This document shows, piece after piece, positions 1 to 10,536 of a DNA stretch of 64,000 nucleotides. The notes beneath the pieces were generated by a model. That model worked only from the letters and a program-made list of their open reading frames with translations, was not told the origin of the DNA and ran no database searches. Position 1 is the first letter of the stretch. The number at the start of each line of letters is the position of its first letter. The stretch lies in NCBI RefSeq assembly GCF_016802725.1, contig NC_052668.1, positions 8,092,001-8,156,000 of the forward strand, read 5' to 3'. The translations under genes and the position numbers were made by a program. This DNA comes from Solenopsis invicta (Eukaryota; Arthropoda; Insecta; Hymenoptera; Formicidae).

Positions 1-11
1 CCCAAGTGCCT

Positions 12-1076
12 CTATATGATTTTTGTGATATTTGGCAATCCCCGACATTCGCCACAATATATCTGTCGTTCCGCAATCGTTTTATTATCTGGTATAGTCC
101 TCTGTAGGACAAAGCAAGCTTTCTGCCTTTTGTCTCGAAGTTTTTTACAACCACTAGATCTCCTTCTGAATATTCGCGCGCTGCTTTTCTTTTGCGATTT
201 GTATATTCTTCGTTTTTTTTTATGCGTTTTCTTGATTTTATTCGCCGCTTCGTTTCTGATTTCTTCGAGATTACAGGGGGTTGTCTCGTCTTGTTCTAAT
301 ATAAATTCTTTTAACACGTTGATTACATGTCCGCGTTGTTTTACACCGTATAAAAGTTTGCTCGGGTTTTTCCCGGTTGCGCAATTGATCGTGTTATTAA
401 TCGCAAATTCAATTTCACTTAATGACTTATACCAATCTTTTCCAGTATATAATTTGCCTAAAGCAGGTGCTAAGATTTTATTGTAACGCTTCACCTGCCC
501 GTTCGCTTGCGGGGATCTGGTTGCGGTTTTAATGTGTTGAAAATTCATTTCTGATATAAATTCAGTGAATTTTTTTGACGTGAAGCTAGTGCTTCTGTCC
601 GAAATTAGGGTTTTAGGTCGGCTGTACGCTTGAAAATAGTCTCTGAGACATCTAATGGTATCGCTTGTTGCCGTCGTTTTAACCGCGTATAATTTCATAT
701 GTTTCGTAAAGGCGTCTACAATTACAAACACATGTTTTTTCGTCGAGTTTGTTCGATCTACCGGATCAAAATGATCCATATGCACTACGTCAAACGGCGA
801 TTTTCCTTTTAGGATACTATGCAAATAACCTTCGACTCTTCCGGCGGGTTTTGAAAACGAGATGCATTTAAGACACTTTTGCACATGTGCTCGGATCTTC
901 GGTTTCATTTCTGGGAGCCAATAGCTTTCTAATAACACTGCATAAGTTTTATCAATACCAAAGTGTCCAAATTCGTTATGGTATTTGTATTTGTAAAGTA
1001 GTTCCTGTTCCATAGATCGAGGCACATAAAATGGTAGTTTATCTTTCCGCTTTCTATACACAAGGCCGTTTTTCAT
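12..1076 (-). pseudogene. Gypsy integrase fragment
   Basis: This 354-residue open stretch carries a retroviral-type integrase: an HHCC-like N terminus (HNEFGHFGIDKTY, then CLKC), a core with D in VVHMDHFDP, D in LISDRSTSF and E after ANGQVKRYNK. In that last block the usual glutamate position reads K, so the D,D35E triad looks damaged. The C-terminal part is lysine-rich and probably out of frame. It follows the RT/RNase H piece with about 130 bp of stop-interrupted linker that still reads as polyprotein in one frame. Confidence 0.85.
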
Positions 1077-1206
1077 TTTGTATAGATTATTTTGTTCCTC
1101 TTCTAATTGTTTCTTTGTCTCTTTTATTTTTGGGTCTTGCGACTAGCACACCGCTAAGTTGAATTCAAAAGTGTTATCTTCTATTACTAACAAGCTATTA
1201 GTACGG

Positions 1207-2266
1207 CTAAGTGCATCGACGTTCATGCGACATTCTTTTGCCGAGTCGATGCTCGGTACAGTAATCGATATTTTGTAGCTCAAGCGCCCATCTTGAAATT
1301 TGTGCGTTTATGTTCTGTTTACCTAGCGTCATCACTAACGCATTGCAATTCGTAACTATTTTAAATAAAATGCCCTGCAGATAAATACGAAACCGCCTGA
1401 GAGCGTATATAATTCCCAAAGTCTCTAACTCATAACTATGATAGCGTGCTTCTACCTCGGATGTCCGTTTCAAGAAACAAAAAATTAGATAGTAATAATT
1501 GCCTGTCTTTCTTTGCACTAGTACTGTGCCGAAGCCCTGCAAGCTTGCATCACAATGCAACTCGGTAGGATCATCTGGATTGTAAATCGATAATATGGGG
1601 GCTACTAATAATTTTTTTTTCAATGTTTCAAATGCTTCTGTTTCTTTATGACTAAAATCAAATGGTACCTCCTTCTTTAATAGCGCGTATAGTGGACTTG
1701 CAATTGACGCAAAATTCTCAATAAACTTTCTAAAATAAGAACTTAAGCTGATAAAACTTTGTACTTCTCGTACGTTTTTTGGAATAAGAAAATCTTTTAC
1801 CGCTTTGATTCCGTTGTCGCACGGTCGTATGCCTTTCTCCGACACGTATCCTAGAAATTCTATCTCTGTATATAAAAATCGACATTTACCTAAACGTAGT
1901 TTGAGCAGATTTAGTCTTAAGCGACGGAATACTTGTTCGAGTACCTCAAAATGTTCCTCTAATGTAGCCATGGCTATTAAAATATCATCCATATATACTA
2001 TCACGTTCCCGCTTTTGATTTCGTTACTTCATTTACAAAGCGTTGAAAACGTGTAGGTGCATTTTTCAGGCCAAAGGACATTTTTAGGTATTCGTATTGT
2101 TCAAAAGGGGTCACAAAGGCAGTATATTTAATGCTATCTTCCGCCACTCCTACATGATGAAATTTGTCCATGAGATCAAGTGCCGAAAAATAATATTTTC
2201 CGTGAAGCGCGTTTACTTGTTCTTCGATTATTGGAAGTGGAAAATTGTCTCTTGAAGTAATCTTAT
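1207..2266 (-). pseudogene. Gypsy reverse transcriptase / RNase H fragment
   Basis: The open part 2004-1207 begins at the RT catalytic motif VYMDDILIA and runs through FLGYVSEKGIRP, the RT-RNase H connection, and the RNase H start ELHCDASLQGFGTVL. Upstream (2266-2005), in broken frame, I can read FSALDLMDKFHH and FGLKNAPTRFQRFV, the preceding RT motifs. The protein ends in a shifted tail before the integrase. The family role is copying element RNA into DNA; this copy has frame breaks on both sides of the YMDD box. Confidence 0.85.
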
Positions 2267-2830
2267 TTAACGTCCGATAATCGTTGCATAAGCGTGTTTC
2301 CCGTTCTTCTTTTTAACTAATACTATTCGCAACGCGTATTCAGAATTGCTAGGACGTATAACTTTTCGCGCTAATAAATCGTGTAGGATTTCTTGTAATT
2401 TTCTTTTTTCGTCGTACAATTTTCCCGGCGCGTAGTGAAAGGGTTGTTTTTCTTTAACACATAACTTAATTTCGGCTTTAATTTCTGATTCTTTTGGTTT
2501 TTCCGCTTGTACACAATTTGCAAGAAATTCCGATTTAAATTTATCTCGCCTTTTACTCGGTATCTCGGGATTTAGATTGATTTCTTCTAGCGCGTCCCCG
2601 TTCGAGACGCTTATCTCGATGTTCAATATTTCTGGGACTGCATCTTTGCACGCTTCTCTCTTTTTCTTCGTAAGAGTGAAATCCGATAGCCTAATAGTAT
2701 CTCGACCTAGTATTGCGTCATATTTCATTGCGCGATTGGATACTACTCTTAATATCACGTCAACGGCGTCAAAATCTTTCCCGGAAATAGTAACTTTAAT
2801 TTGTCCTAGTATATTTCTAACGGGGAACCG
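2267..2830 (-). pseudogene. Gypsy protease end and RT N-terminus
   Basis: The segment starts with a protease-like end (AMKYDAILGRD, the usual ILG-D strand), continues through a charged linker, then the RT entry region with FHYAPGKLYDEKRKLQEIL and LARKVIRPSNSEYA, and stops just after VKKKNGKHA. That is the place where the fingers subdomain normally continues into the next RT motifs, which are present in another frame beyond 2266. So the RT is split by a frameshift rather than deleted. Confidence 0.75.
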
Positions 2831-3830
2831 TTAAGGCCTTCGTAACCGTCAGCAACCTTAGAAACTAAATTTATCGGAATAAACTTCGATTTTAACTCTT
2901 AAACACACCGATCCTGTAAAATACGGAAACACATTTTTGGGACTGGGAGACTTTTTCAACTTTGAGAAGCTATAACTTTGATTACAATCAATATTTTTCT
3001 ACGATTTTTTTTTAAACGAAAGTTCAAAATCTTGGGAGTGTGACTGTATAATCAACATTGCCGAAAAATAATGTATTGTGAAGTAATAAAAGAAAAACCA
3101 TTAAGCAAAAATGAGAAATTGGTCAAAAATCCACTTTTCGTTCAAAAAGTCATATCTTTGCAACAAAAAACGTTTAAGGACTTTCAAATAAGGCGTTTTA
3201 AAGCTAAAGAGTCGCACTTTCAAAATAAAAATTGGCGAAGTCATTCTTTTTAAAAAGTATAATTATGTAACATGGAGAAGGAATATGAGGTATTTTTGAG
3301 CATCTAAAAATTCACTTTAATAAAAAAATCATATCTTTGCAACAAAAAACTTGGAAGAACTTTACAATACGGCGTTTTAAAGCTAAAAATTCATACTTTC
3401 AAAAAAAATTATGTTATTGTCATTTCTATTAAAAAATGTACTTATGTAACAAGGCGAATATGAGGTATTTTTGATTAAATCGTGTCTAAAATTGAAAATT
3501 GATGTGTTTCATAATATATTTCGGAAAAACTCCCTTTTCTACAGCATTTTATAGTATTTCAACTTTAGACAGAGTATATGCGAGTAACATCCACAAACCG
3601 ACTTGTTCGAACGTATTTTGTCCAGCTTTTTTATGTAAAATACTCACTAAAAAAATTTTATTTACTATATGGGTCGCATTGACCCTAACAAAACTTTGCT
3701 GCCGTGCCGTTCAAATTCTAGTTAACCAAAAAAGTTGATCATCCATATCAATCGAAAGAGGAGATTTCAAACTTTTTTTACGTCTTGGTCCGAACTTCCT
3801 ATCTCATTCCATCTTCACATAGCAAGCGTT
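2831..3830. repeat. Unclassified insertion inside the gypsy relic, with two diverged direct repeats
   Basis: The polyprotein reading stops near 2830 and resumes near 3935. Between them two related blocks of roughly 150 bp lie head to tail (about 3141-3300 and 3327-3480). Both contain 'catatctttgcaacaaaaaa', then a 'cgttttaaagctaaa' block and a 'gaatatgaggtatttttga' block. No terminal repeat or coding similarity was recognised. Edges are approximate. Confidence 0.45.
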
Positions 3831-3834
3831 TAAA

Positions 3835-5254
3835 ACTTCATATAGGGTCTCTCACTTACGTGTTTAAGGGTTAAACTAATGGGACTAGCGGTATCAAGCT
3901 GCGCTTCACACTTTTCGTTATACTCAAAATCATCTCTACTTATCTGGACTTAAATATCTTTTATGAACTCATTGGATTCCCGCTGCTGTCTTGCGACGTT
4001 GGATATCTGTGCTGTTGCCCCCGTCGTTGTCGTCGGTTTCGTTGTCGTCGGTTTCGTCGACGTAGCCGGCTTCTTCCTTTTTTGGGTGCAGTTCCGCAGT
4101 TGATAGTCAGTTGCCCCACATTCGTAGCACGACCCTCGTTCTCTTTTTGGTTTGTCGCAGTTCCAGGATTAATGCCCCACTTGATTACAATTATAGCACT
4201 TGGTATCGCCATATTGTCCTGCTGCCTCCTTGGATTGTGGTTCCGTCTTCTTGAATTCCGTTCCCGCACTGATACCGCTGCTTCCGCGCACAAAACTTTT
4301 ATTCGCTGTTCGGAACGTCACCTTCTCGTGTGCATAAGTCCTTTTTTTCTTAAAACCGTGCATACGCGCTTGATTTTGCGTTATCTTGTCGGAAATGCCT
4401 TCTATCAGGAAGTCTGTTGGTTCATCCTTGGGAATGGGCACCCTATTCGCGAAAATTATTTTGTCATAAAAATAACTGCCGACCGTTTCATCACTGCGCC
4501 ACACTCTTTTGTCGAATTGTTTTCATAAATCCGCCTTTGCTGGCCTGTGATTAAAGATATTTTGCATTCGTTCTATTAGCTCACTGATATTACTAAGTGT
4601 TCAGGCTTTGAATGAAACCATTTGTGCGCCTTGTTGAGCCGCATGCCAATAAGAATGCGAGCTGTTCCTTCGTCGAGCTGGTATGTCGCTCGGATTACCT
4701 CGAATTGTTTCCACCAAGACCAAAATGTGTCTTCGGTTGCGTTAAATACACCGAGTAGTTCGCTCAATGCTTTAGGTCGCGGTCGTGTCGATGATGTCTC
4801 GCTGGCGCTCATCGCGGCGACGCTGCACTTCCAGTGTTTCTCTCGATATTTCTTTCTCGACGTAGGAATTTGAGTTTCTTCTGCATAATCTTTTGTTCCT
4901 TTCTTAGGATTTCTAATTCTCTCCTTCTAAGCGTAAGTTCTTCCAGAGTTGGTTTCCCCCTTGGGTCGTTTTGCATGGCCATCTCACGCCACGTCCTTCC
5001 TCACCTAGTCCAGACTCGTCTTCTGTCGACCGATGCGTTGATGCTTCTCCTTCTTCTGTCTTCGTCATAGGCACGATCGCGCACTGTCTCCAATTTCCGT
5101 CAGGATCATTCTCGTACAATCTTTTCAGCAGTTCTGCTTTACTGCCCTTAACCGAGAGGCCCAACGTTCTAAGTGCTTCTTTGAGTTGCATCACTGTGAA
5201 ATTTTCAAGATCCATAATGTCGATTCTTTCGGCACGTAAGGTTTTTAATCCCAC
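3835..5254 (-). pseudogene. Gypsy gag with SAP-like domain, zinc knuckles and protease start
   Basis: The N terminus near 5200 reads MDLENFTVMQLKEALRTLGL followed by KGSKAELLKRL, a SAP-type helix-extension-helix motif known at the start of some insect gypsy Gag proteins. A capsid-like part follows (4812-4576, with FWSWWKQFEVIRATYQLDE). Next come CCHC knuckles: CYNCNQVGH near 4170, and CYECG followed by a further cysteine, in shifted frames. Near 3930 the active-site-like LDTASPISL marks the protease start. Several stops break the frame. Confidence 0.7.
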
Positions 5255-5259
5255 TTCTG

Positions 5260-5575
5260 AAGATTTGTAGTAAAACTCCGTTGGATGTGAAACTCAAGAA
5301 ATCGTTTATTGTAAAACAGATACATAAGCTGTCTTCACATAATAATATTAACTAATTGCAACTAAAGAAAACGGAAAACGAATGACTTGGGCTCTGTCGG
5401 GAGCCCGTATTTATCTCTTGTTTTTTGCCGCCTTCACGCCTTATTGGCTTGTGTCCTGAAAGAAGGACGGACTGCATGCATGATACAAGACTTTGTCGCA
5501 TCTTGATGACTCAATCCTGCATCGACATGTCAGGACATGTTTCCCTAATCTACATTATATTCTACAACAGTAAAT
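5260..5575 (-). repeat. Probable 5' LTR of the gypsy relic
   Basis: On the minus strand, sequence beginning TGTTGTAGAATATAATG at about 5575 runs to the gag start region near 5260. Its position directly upstream of gag fits a 5' LTR plus leader. The partner LTR lies outside the window, so neither boundary can be confirmed. Confidence 0.35.
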
Positions 5576-6149
5576 AATTATTCACACGATTAATAAGTAT
5601 CTAGATTTAATAATGATAAAGTAAGATAAATACATAATTATATAATCTTTTTATACGTTTGTGTAATTCTCAAATATATAATTATAATGAGAATAATATA
5701 CATATATGGTGATATTAATTTCGTACTATATGTTACCTTGTTATTGGAAAATTGTTGCTAAGATTGTATATTTACACATTGTTCCGACTTTGTTGACAAC
5801 GGAAATTAATTATAAAACTTTAATGATTACTAGGAAAATATGTGACACACAAAGAAAACATTACATCTGTCTGATGTTATCGTCAAGTTGTTGTCAAAAT
5901 GCTATTGACGCAATGACAAATCTTTAATTATTGTCATGTTACCGTTACGTTGACGACAAATGGTACTAATATTACTTACAGCTTGCTTTTAAAATTTCAT
6001 CAACTAATTAATACTTATTATATAATCTCCCATGTTGTTCAGTACAATAGAACATCTGATGACAATATCCGAATAATAACTATTTGATAATTTATACAGT
6101 ATTTTAGTTTGCTTTGTATGATTAATTACGCTTGATTATTTAGGTGGTA
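5576..6149. other. AT-rich intergenic DNA, nothing recognised
   Basis: Low-complexity AT-rich sequence with no coding or repeat structure that I could support. Confidence 0.5.
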
Positions 6150-6500
6150 ATTTTACTGTTTCCCCAACGCGTATTTAATTGCTCTGATCCGACTTTTTTT
6201 CTGAAGTTAAAGCAAATTGAATTTTTTTGTTATTCAATGTGAAAATTTATACCTAAAATAATAAATTTATATCTAAAATAGTCATAAAAATCATCAAATG
6301 TTAATTTATAGCCATCAACTTTTATATCTAACATTTTTTTGTGCTTAAATCCAACCTTTTCGACATATTTACGAGTTCTTGTACTTTCTCTACGCAGGTA
6401 TACTCTCTCGCATTGAAAAACAAAAAAAGTTAATTTGCTTTAGCTTAGAGAAAAAAAAATTGGATCAGAACAATTAAATATGCGTTGGAAAGAGTAAAAC
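6150..6500. mobile_element. TA-flanked MITE, 351 bp
   Basis: The two ends are inverted repeats of about 75 bp: left TTTTACTGTTTCCCCAACGC, and the right end as its diverged complement. TA dinucleotides flank both sides (6148-6149 and 6501-6502). The arms continue through a shared 'atttaattg.tctgatcc' block. There is no coding capacity. TA duplication and size fit a Tc1/mariner-type non-autonomous element. Confidence 0.7.
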
Positions 6501-7109
6501 TATAAACATATTTAATGTGACATTTGCCTGGATGCTAAAAAAAATTGTTAGGCATTTTGTGATCGTTGATGGTAGTGAAATACTTCATTTTTTGCACCTT
6601 TAATTCAAAATATCTGAAAAATTTGATATATTTTCGGGGCTACATTAGTAATTAACGCAACAAAATCTATTAGAAACAACTTTATTTATTCTAAGGTTTA
6701 AGAAGATTGAACTTTTATCAACCAGCGTAATTTGTTTTTTTTTTATGTATTTTATTGAACACGAATTTTTTGCTCGAATTTGGCTATTATATCACTTTGA
6801 GAAGAAATGTCAAAAAGTTAAAGAATGATGATTTTGATTATTTTTCTTATGTGGCCAAATTAATAGATTTGTATTCAATAAGCAAAATACATAAAAAATA
6901 GCTAAAGTTATTTAAAAAATTTTTCATCGCAACTTGTGTAATTAAAGTATGTTATCTTTTGTGACCATATCTGACCTTTTGACGCCCTAAGCAATTATTG
7001 ATAATCACGATGCTCTCCTCAAAGTATCAACAAAATAGAACATTGATGTCAAATGTGATGTGTTTTAAAAGGAAAAGAGATATATTAGAAATGAAAGGGC
7101 TGAGTAAAG
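6501..7109. other. AT-rich intergenic DNA, nothing recognised
   Basis: No coding, RNA or repeat feature could be supported. Confidence 0.5.
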
Positions 7110-7271
7110 CTACAGATCGAGCGAGATGAGTTTATTGTTATCCTTGGCGGTCATTTGGTAAAAAAAATCGTTTACGACTTTTCTTGGACCGATATCTGCT
7201 CGTATTGTGATAACTTGCTTGGCCTCGTAAAAGTACTGTTGCCCGTCAAAATTGAGTATGGCGTATGGCAT
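7110..7271 (-). CDS. Small uncharacterised reading frame (53 aa), possibly a last exon
   Basis: On the minus strand ATG at 7271 opens a 53-codon frame ending TAG at 7110. It begins MPYAILNFDGQQYFYEAKQ and ends KLISLDL. Codon choice is more mixed and GC-rich than the surrounding AT-rich DNA. The frame continues upstream of the ATG to an AG at about 7284, which could be a splice acceptor, so this may be the 3' exon of a minus-strand gene or a transposon remnant. I do not recognise the family. No partner exon was found. Confidence 0.3.
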   Translation of the reverse strand: MPYAILNFDGQQYFYEAKQVITIRADIGPRKVVNDFFYQMTAKDNNKLISLDL

Positions 7272-7283
7272 GCTTACGTCGGC

Positions 7284-8535
7284 TTATTGTTCTAAATCTG
7301 ATCGCTTTCGGATTTATTACTCACTAATCGTCATTTATTTAATAATATCTATTATTTATTCACGACAGCAACTTGTATAATCGGTGAAAAGTCCGTTTAA
7401 TTTATAAAAGAATTTAATTTATATAATAAAATAGATTAATTATTAATAAGATAAAATTAGTCAACTTTTAAATAATTTTGAACGAGTGATTCCAATTCAA
7501 TTAAATTGCGAGATCAAAATTTTTCAATTCCTACGATCATGTCGATATCAAACATCGTTTCTTCCTGCTTTAACATTATTCTTGTCCGTTGCGATTGAAA
7601 GTATTTCCGTTCGGATTCGTGACGTGAAAATTTAAGAGCGAATTGATTCGACCGTGTTGACAAAGCAACGCTTGCTTTTATTATTCATGCTTGTAGCTTG
7701 GAATTTTTGTGTCAGATACAAATTATTTTTCCTGTGCTGATGCTCTTTTCCTAAACACGCGCAGAATACTACAAAATTACGCGATAGATATAGATAGTAT
7801 AGAATTTATTTGTTTCAGTTTATTATTATGGAGTTCCAAATAAGTATTTCTTTTAGAAAACGTATGTTAATAATATTAGTCCTTAAAATATCGTATTCCT
7901 AACATTTTTAACCTATTATTTGTAAACGTTTCCATCCCCGCTCAATTCCGCCGTCTGTACCGCTTATTAGCGAACGCCTGAGACCGTGCAGCTTTGACCG
8001 TGATATTGACAAGTAATGTAATACTGTTACAACGTTCTATAATTTGAGGAGAATCTGAAATAATTGTATACAAATTAGTGACAAGTTTTTTTCTAATCCA
8101 TATTATCGAGTAATCTTGCGTGCTTTTATGTATACTCGCTTCACATGGTGAATGGAAAAAAACACTGCTGAATTTGAAGGCATATTAACGTTTATTCGTT
8201 ACATATTAGAAAACTACTTGGATTACCATCCGTTAGTGACGGATGAAAATAGCACATCTAAACATGCTATGTGACGCGGGGGAAGCCGTGATTATTGTAA
8301 ATTATTGTTGAGGATGAATCAAACTCAGGTCGAAACGCACAAAAGTTTTTAAATAGAAGATATCCAATAAACACGAATTTTTTATACATACTAACAACAG
8401 CAGTTGACTCGCATTAGCCCTCTTTCTTGATTATTTAATTTTTTTTACTTATTTTTTCAAAAATTTAATATTGAAAACTTTATTTACATTGTGTATTCTA
8501 TCCAAGATCCTCTTTCACCTCTTACTTGATTTGCC
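7284..8535. other. Intergenic DNA, nothing recognised
   Basis: Slightly less AT-rich than the neighbouring stretches. No gene, promoter or repeat could be supported. A non-coding first exon or promoter of fascin could be anywhere upstream of 10299 and cannot be placed by eye. Confidence 0.4.
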
Positions 8536-8539
8536 TTAA

Positions 8540-9717
8540 GGGGTAACACCACCCTTGAAGCTCTAAAATGATACTTAAGTTTAGGAATTTATTGTGGGTA
8601 AATGAATAACTGTATATAAAAGAAATTTAGAAGGCTTTATTGTACATATATTGACGAGTAAAAAATATTTTTTTAATTTTCCTTTATGCATAAAATAGCG
8701 GCATACTGGCCCATTTACGGAATCATTTTTTCTTAAAGATGAATTTTTGCGGGCTTTTTGCAACATGGTTTATACGAGAACAAAACGACAAAAATCTATA
8801 TCAGCTACATATTCAAAACTAATAAAATACGTAGAAATTTTTAAAAATATTAATTTTTATCAAAATGGCAGCTATTTATAGAAAAAAGTGCATTTTTTAC
8901 CCAAAAATTTGTTTTAGAAATGCTGATTGTAAAAAGGATTTTCAACATTTCGCAAAAAGCCTATGTATTTTACTATAAAATATATACAAGAAGATTGTAG
9001 TAAAATTTCAAATCAATCGGATAAAAATTATAAGAATGACGTCCACAGATTTGAAAAACTGTGTTTTGAGAAAAATGCGTTTAAAGTTTTTGGTAACTGA
9101 TTTTTTGTGTATAAACTTAAAAATTTTTAATTTATCTTTAATCTACTATATCTGCCCCATAAAGCTTTCCACGAATTCAACAGTTTCATCATATTCTTTT
9201 CTAGTTGATAATGCTATTTTGATCTTTTTTGCTTTGTTGGTGAGACTGTGCTTGGCAAGTGTGACACGCCGCGCATCCAATTTTTGGCAAAAATAATAAC
9301 AACTAGGGCCCATCATGAGATTTAAAACTTGCATAATTTTTATTAGGCCTTATTGCAACTATCATTATTATAGCAAACAGTTTGTTGCATAAACACACAA
9401 AAACTAATGGCGTCGCATAAACAACCGACGCTTCCAAAACTATTTACTGATTTAGTACAAGTAATAATATCTATATTATGTTAGTCAAAGGTTTATTTTC
9501 TATATATAAATAGGCCCATATATCTACACAGCAGGCGATGCCGCTCCAAATCGCCTGCAGCTGCTCGGCGCAAAGATGATTCATTTAATCAGTTCAAACA
9601 CTATAATACAGTTTGAATTTCGTTCTAAAAATACTTGCATCATGTTTTTATAAGTATAAGCTAATGATTTAAGGAAAAAAAATTGATTTTTTCAAACCTC
9701 AATAGTGGTGTTACCTC
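8540..9717. mobile_element. TTAA-flanked inverted-repeat element, 1178 bp
   Basis: The left end reads GGGGTAACACCACCCTTGAA after TTAA (8536-8539). The right end is its complement, GAGGTAACACCACTATTGAG when reversed, followed by TTAA (9718-9721). TTAA duplications are typical of piggyBac-like and Kolobok-like elements. The interior has no transposase; short open stretches have no recognisable domains. Non-autonomous. Confidence 0.65.
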
Positions 9718-9864
9718 TTAATTTTTTAGAACACCTTGTACATTTATATATATATATGTTTATTTATTAATTCAAACATTGATTTATTTATTTAATAATT
9801 TATTTATTTTTGTTCTATACACGTATATTACTCATGCACCCATGTAATATACATGAGTCAGAGT

Positions 9865-10073
9865 ACAGGGTGTTGCGTTCACATACATGTCGGTCTAACT
9901 GATTGCCTATTCGTACAGGCGCGCATGGTGGTACACAACTGCGTACGCTTCGGCACGTCGACAATATCTTACCAACATGCCGAAGCGTATGCAGTTGTGT
10001 ACCACCATGCGCGCCTGTACGAATAGGCAACCAGTTAGACCGACATGTACCATATGTGAACGCAACACACTGT
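9865..10073. mobile_element. Hairpin MITE with arms of about 90 bp
   Basis: The left arm (9865-9955) starting ACAGGGTGTTGCGTTCACAT is repeated almost exactly in reverse complement at 9978-10073, with a 22 bp loop. The structure yields open frames on both strands, which are a by-product of the palindrome. It lies 226 bp before the fascin start codon. Confidence 0.75.
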
Positions 10074-10298
10074 ACATAGCACAAGTGTTGATGCACATAA
10101 ATGCTAATCACATGTAATTATTCATGTATCTGTGCTCACGTGAAATAAGAGGTTTTAATAAAACCGTCTAAAAAAAATTGATTTTATTGTTTAATTGACA
10201 TGCATCTGTTTTAGACATTGAGGTGGTGTCCATTTTGGCTGCTTGGAGTATTGGGGATACATTTCGAAAGTAAACGTTCGTCTAGTTTCGGCAGTACG

Positions 10299-10361
10299 AT
10301 GCAGAGCAACGGTTCGGAAAATGTAGGATCTGAGAATGGAGTCGACAAATCAGGATGGACG
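10299..10361 (+). CDS. sn: Fascin (singed), coding exon 1: start and N-terminal tail
   Basis: Fascin bundles F-actin into tight parallel bundles in bristles, filopodia and nurse cells. It acts in the cytoplasm through four beta-trefoil domains. Seven exons (10299-10361, 18633-18876, 19290-19423, 27809-28101, 34634-34794, 44283-44753, 57005-57210) join to 1572 nt, that is 523 residues plus stop, close to the roughly 510 of Drosophila Singed. This exon encodes residues 1-21, a short polar tail starting MQSNGSENV and ending SGWT, followed by donor GTATGT in phase 0. The ATG is the first in frame after an in-frame TAG at 10212. An AG at 10213-10214 could be the acceptor of a 5' UTR intron. Splice sites are read from sequence, not from RNA. 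Confidence 0.9.
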
Positions 10362-10536
10362 GTATGTACCGATTGATTAAATATATAGATTGCTCAATAT
10401 AAATTGCAGTTCACTCAGGCTATGAGCACGTTGTCGTAACAGCATCACTCAAAAATTTAGATTAACGACATTCAATTAATTTACAATTCCTCATTTCTTT
10501 TGCAAAAAAATACCTACTTCTCAGATTTCATAGCAA

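Larger units (their letters stand above)
1..5575 (-). mobile_element. Decayed Ty3/gypsy LTR retrotransposon, 3' part cut by the window edge
   Basis: Read on the minus strand the order is gag (about 5254-3961), protease start (near 3935), the end of the protease and RT start (2830-2267), RT/RNase H (2266-1207) and integrase (1076-12). This is the Ty3/gypsy order, with integrase after RNase H. Frames are broken by several stops and shifts, so the copy is dead. About 1 kb between roughly 2831 and 3830 shows no polyprotein similarity that I can see and is probably a later insertion. The 3' end and 3' LTR would lie before position 1. The element is outside fascin, upstream of it and in opposite orientation. 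Confidence 0.85.

Noticed and set aside
1805..2056. Plus-strand frames within the gypsy, mariner and copia elements
   Set aside because: Antisense shadows of RT, integrase and gag; the same applies to the plus-strand frames at 48594, 50325, 51038 and 52040.
9815..10111. Frames of 63-98 codons before fascin
   Set aside because: Produced by the hairpin MITE; similar peptide text appears twice because the arms are inverted copies.
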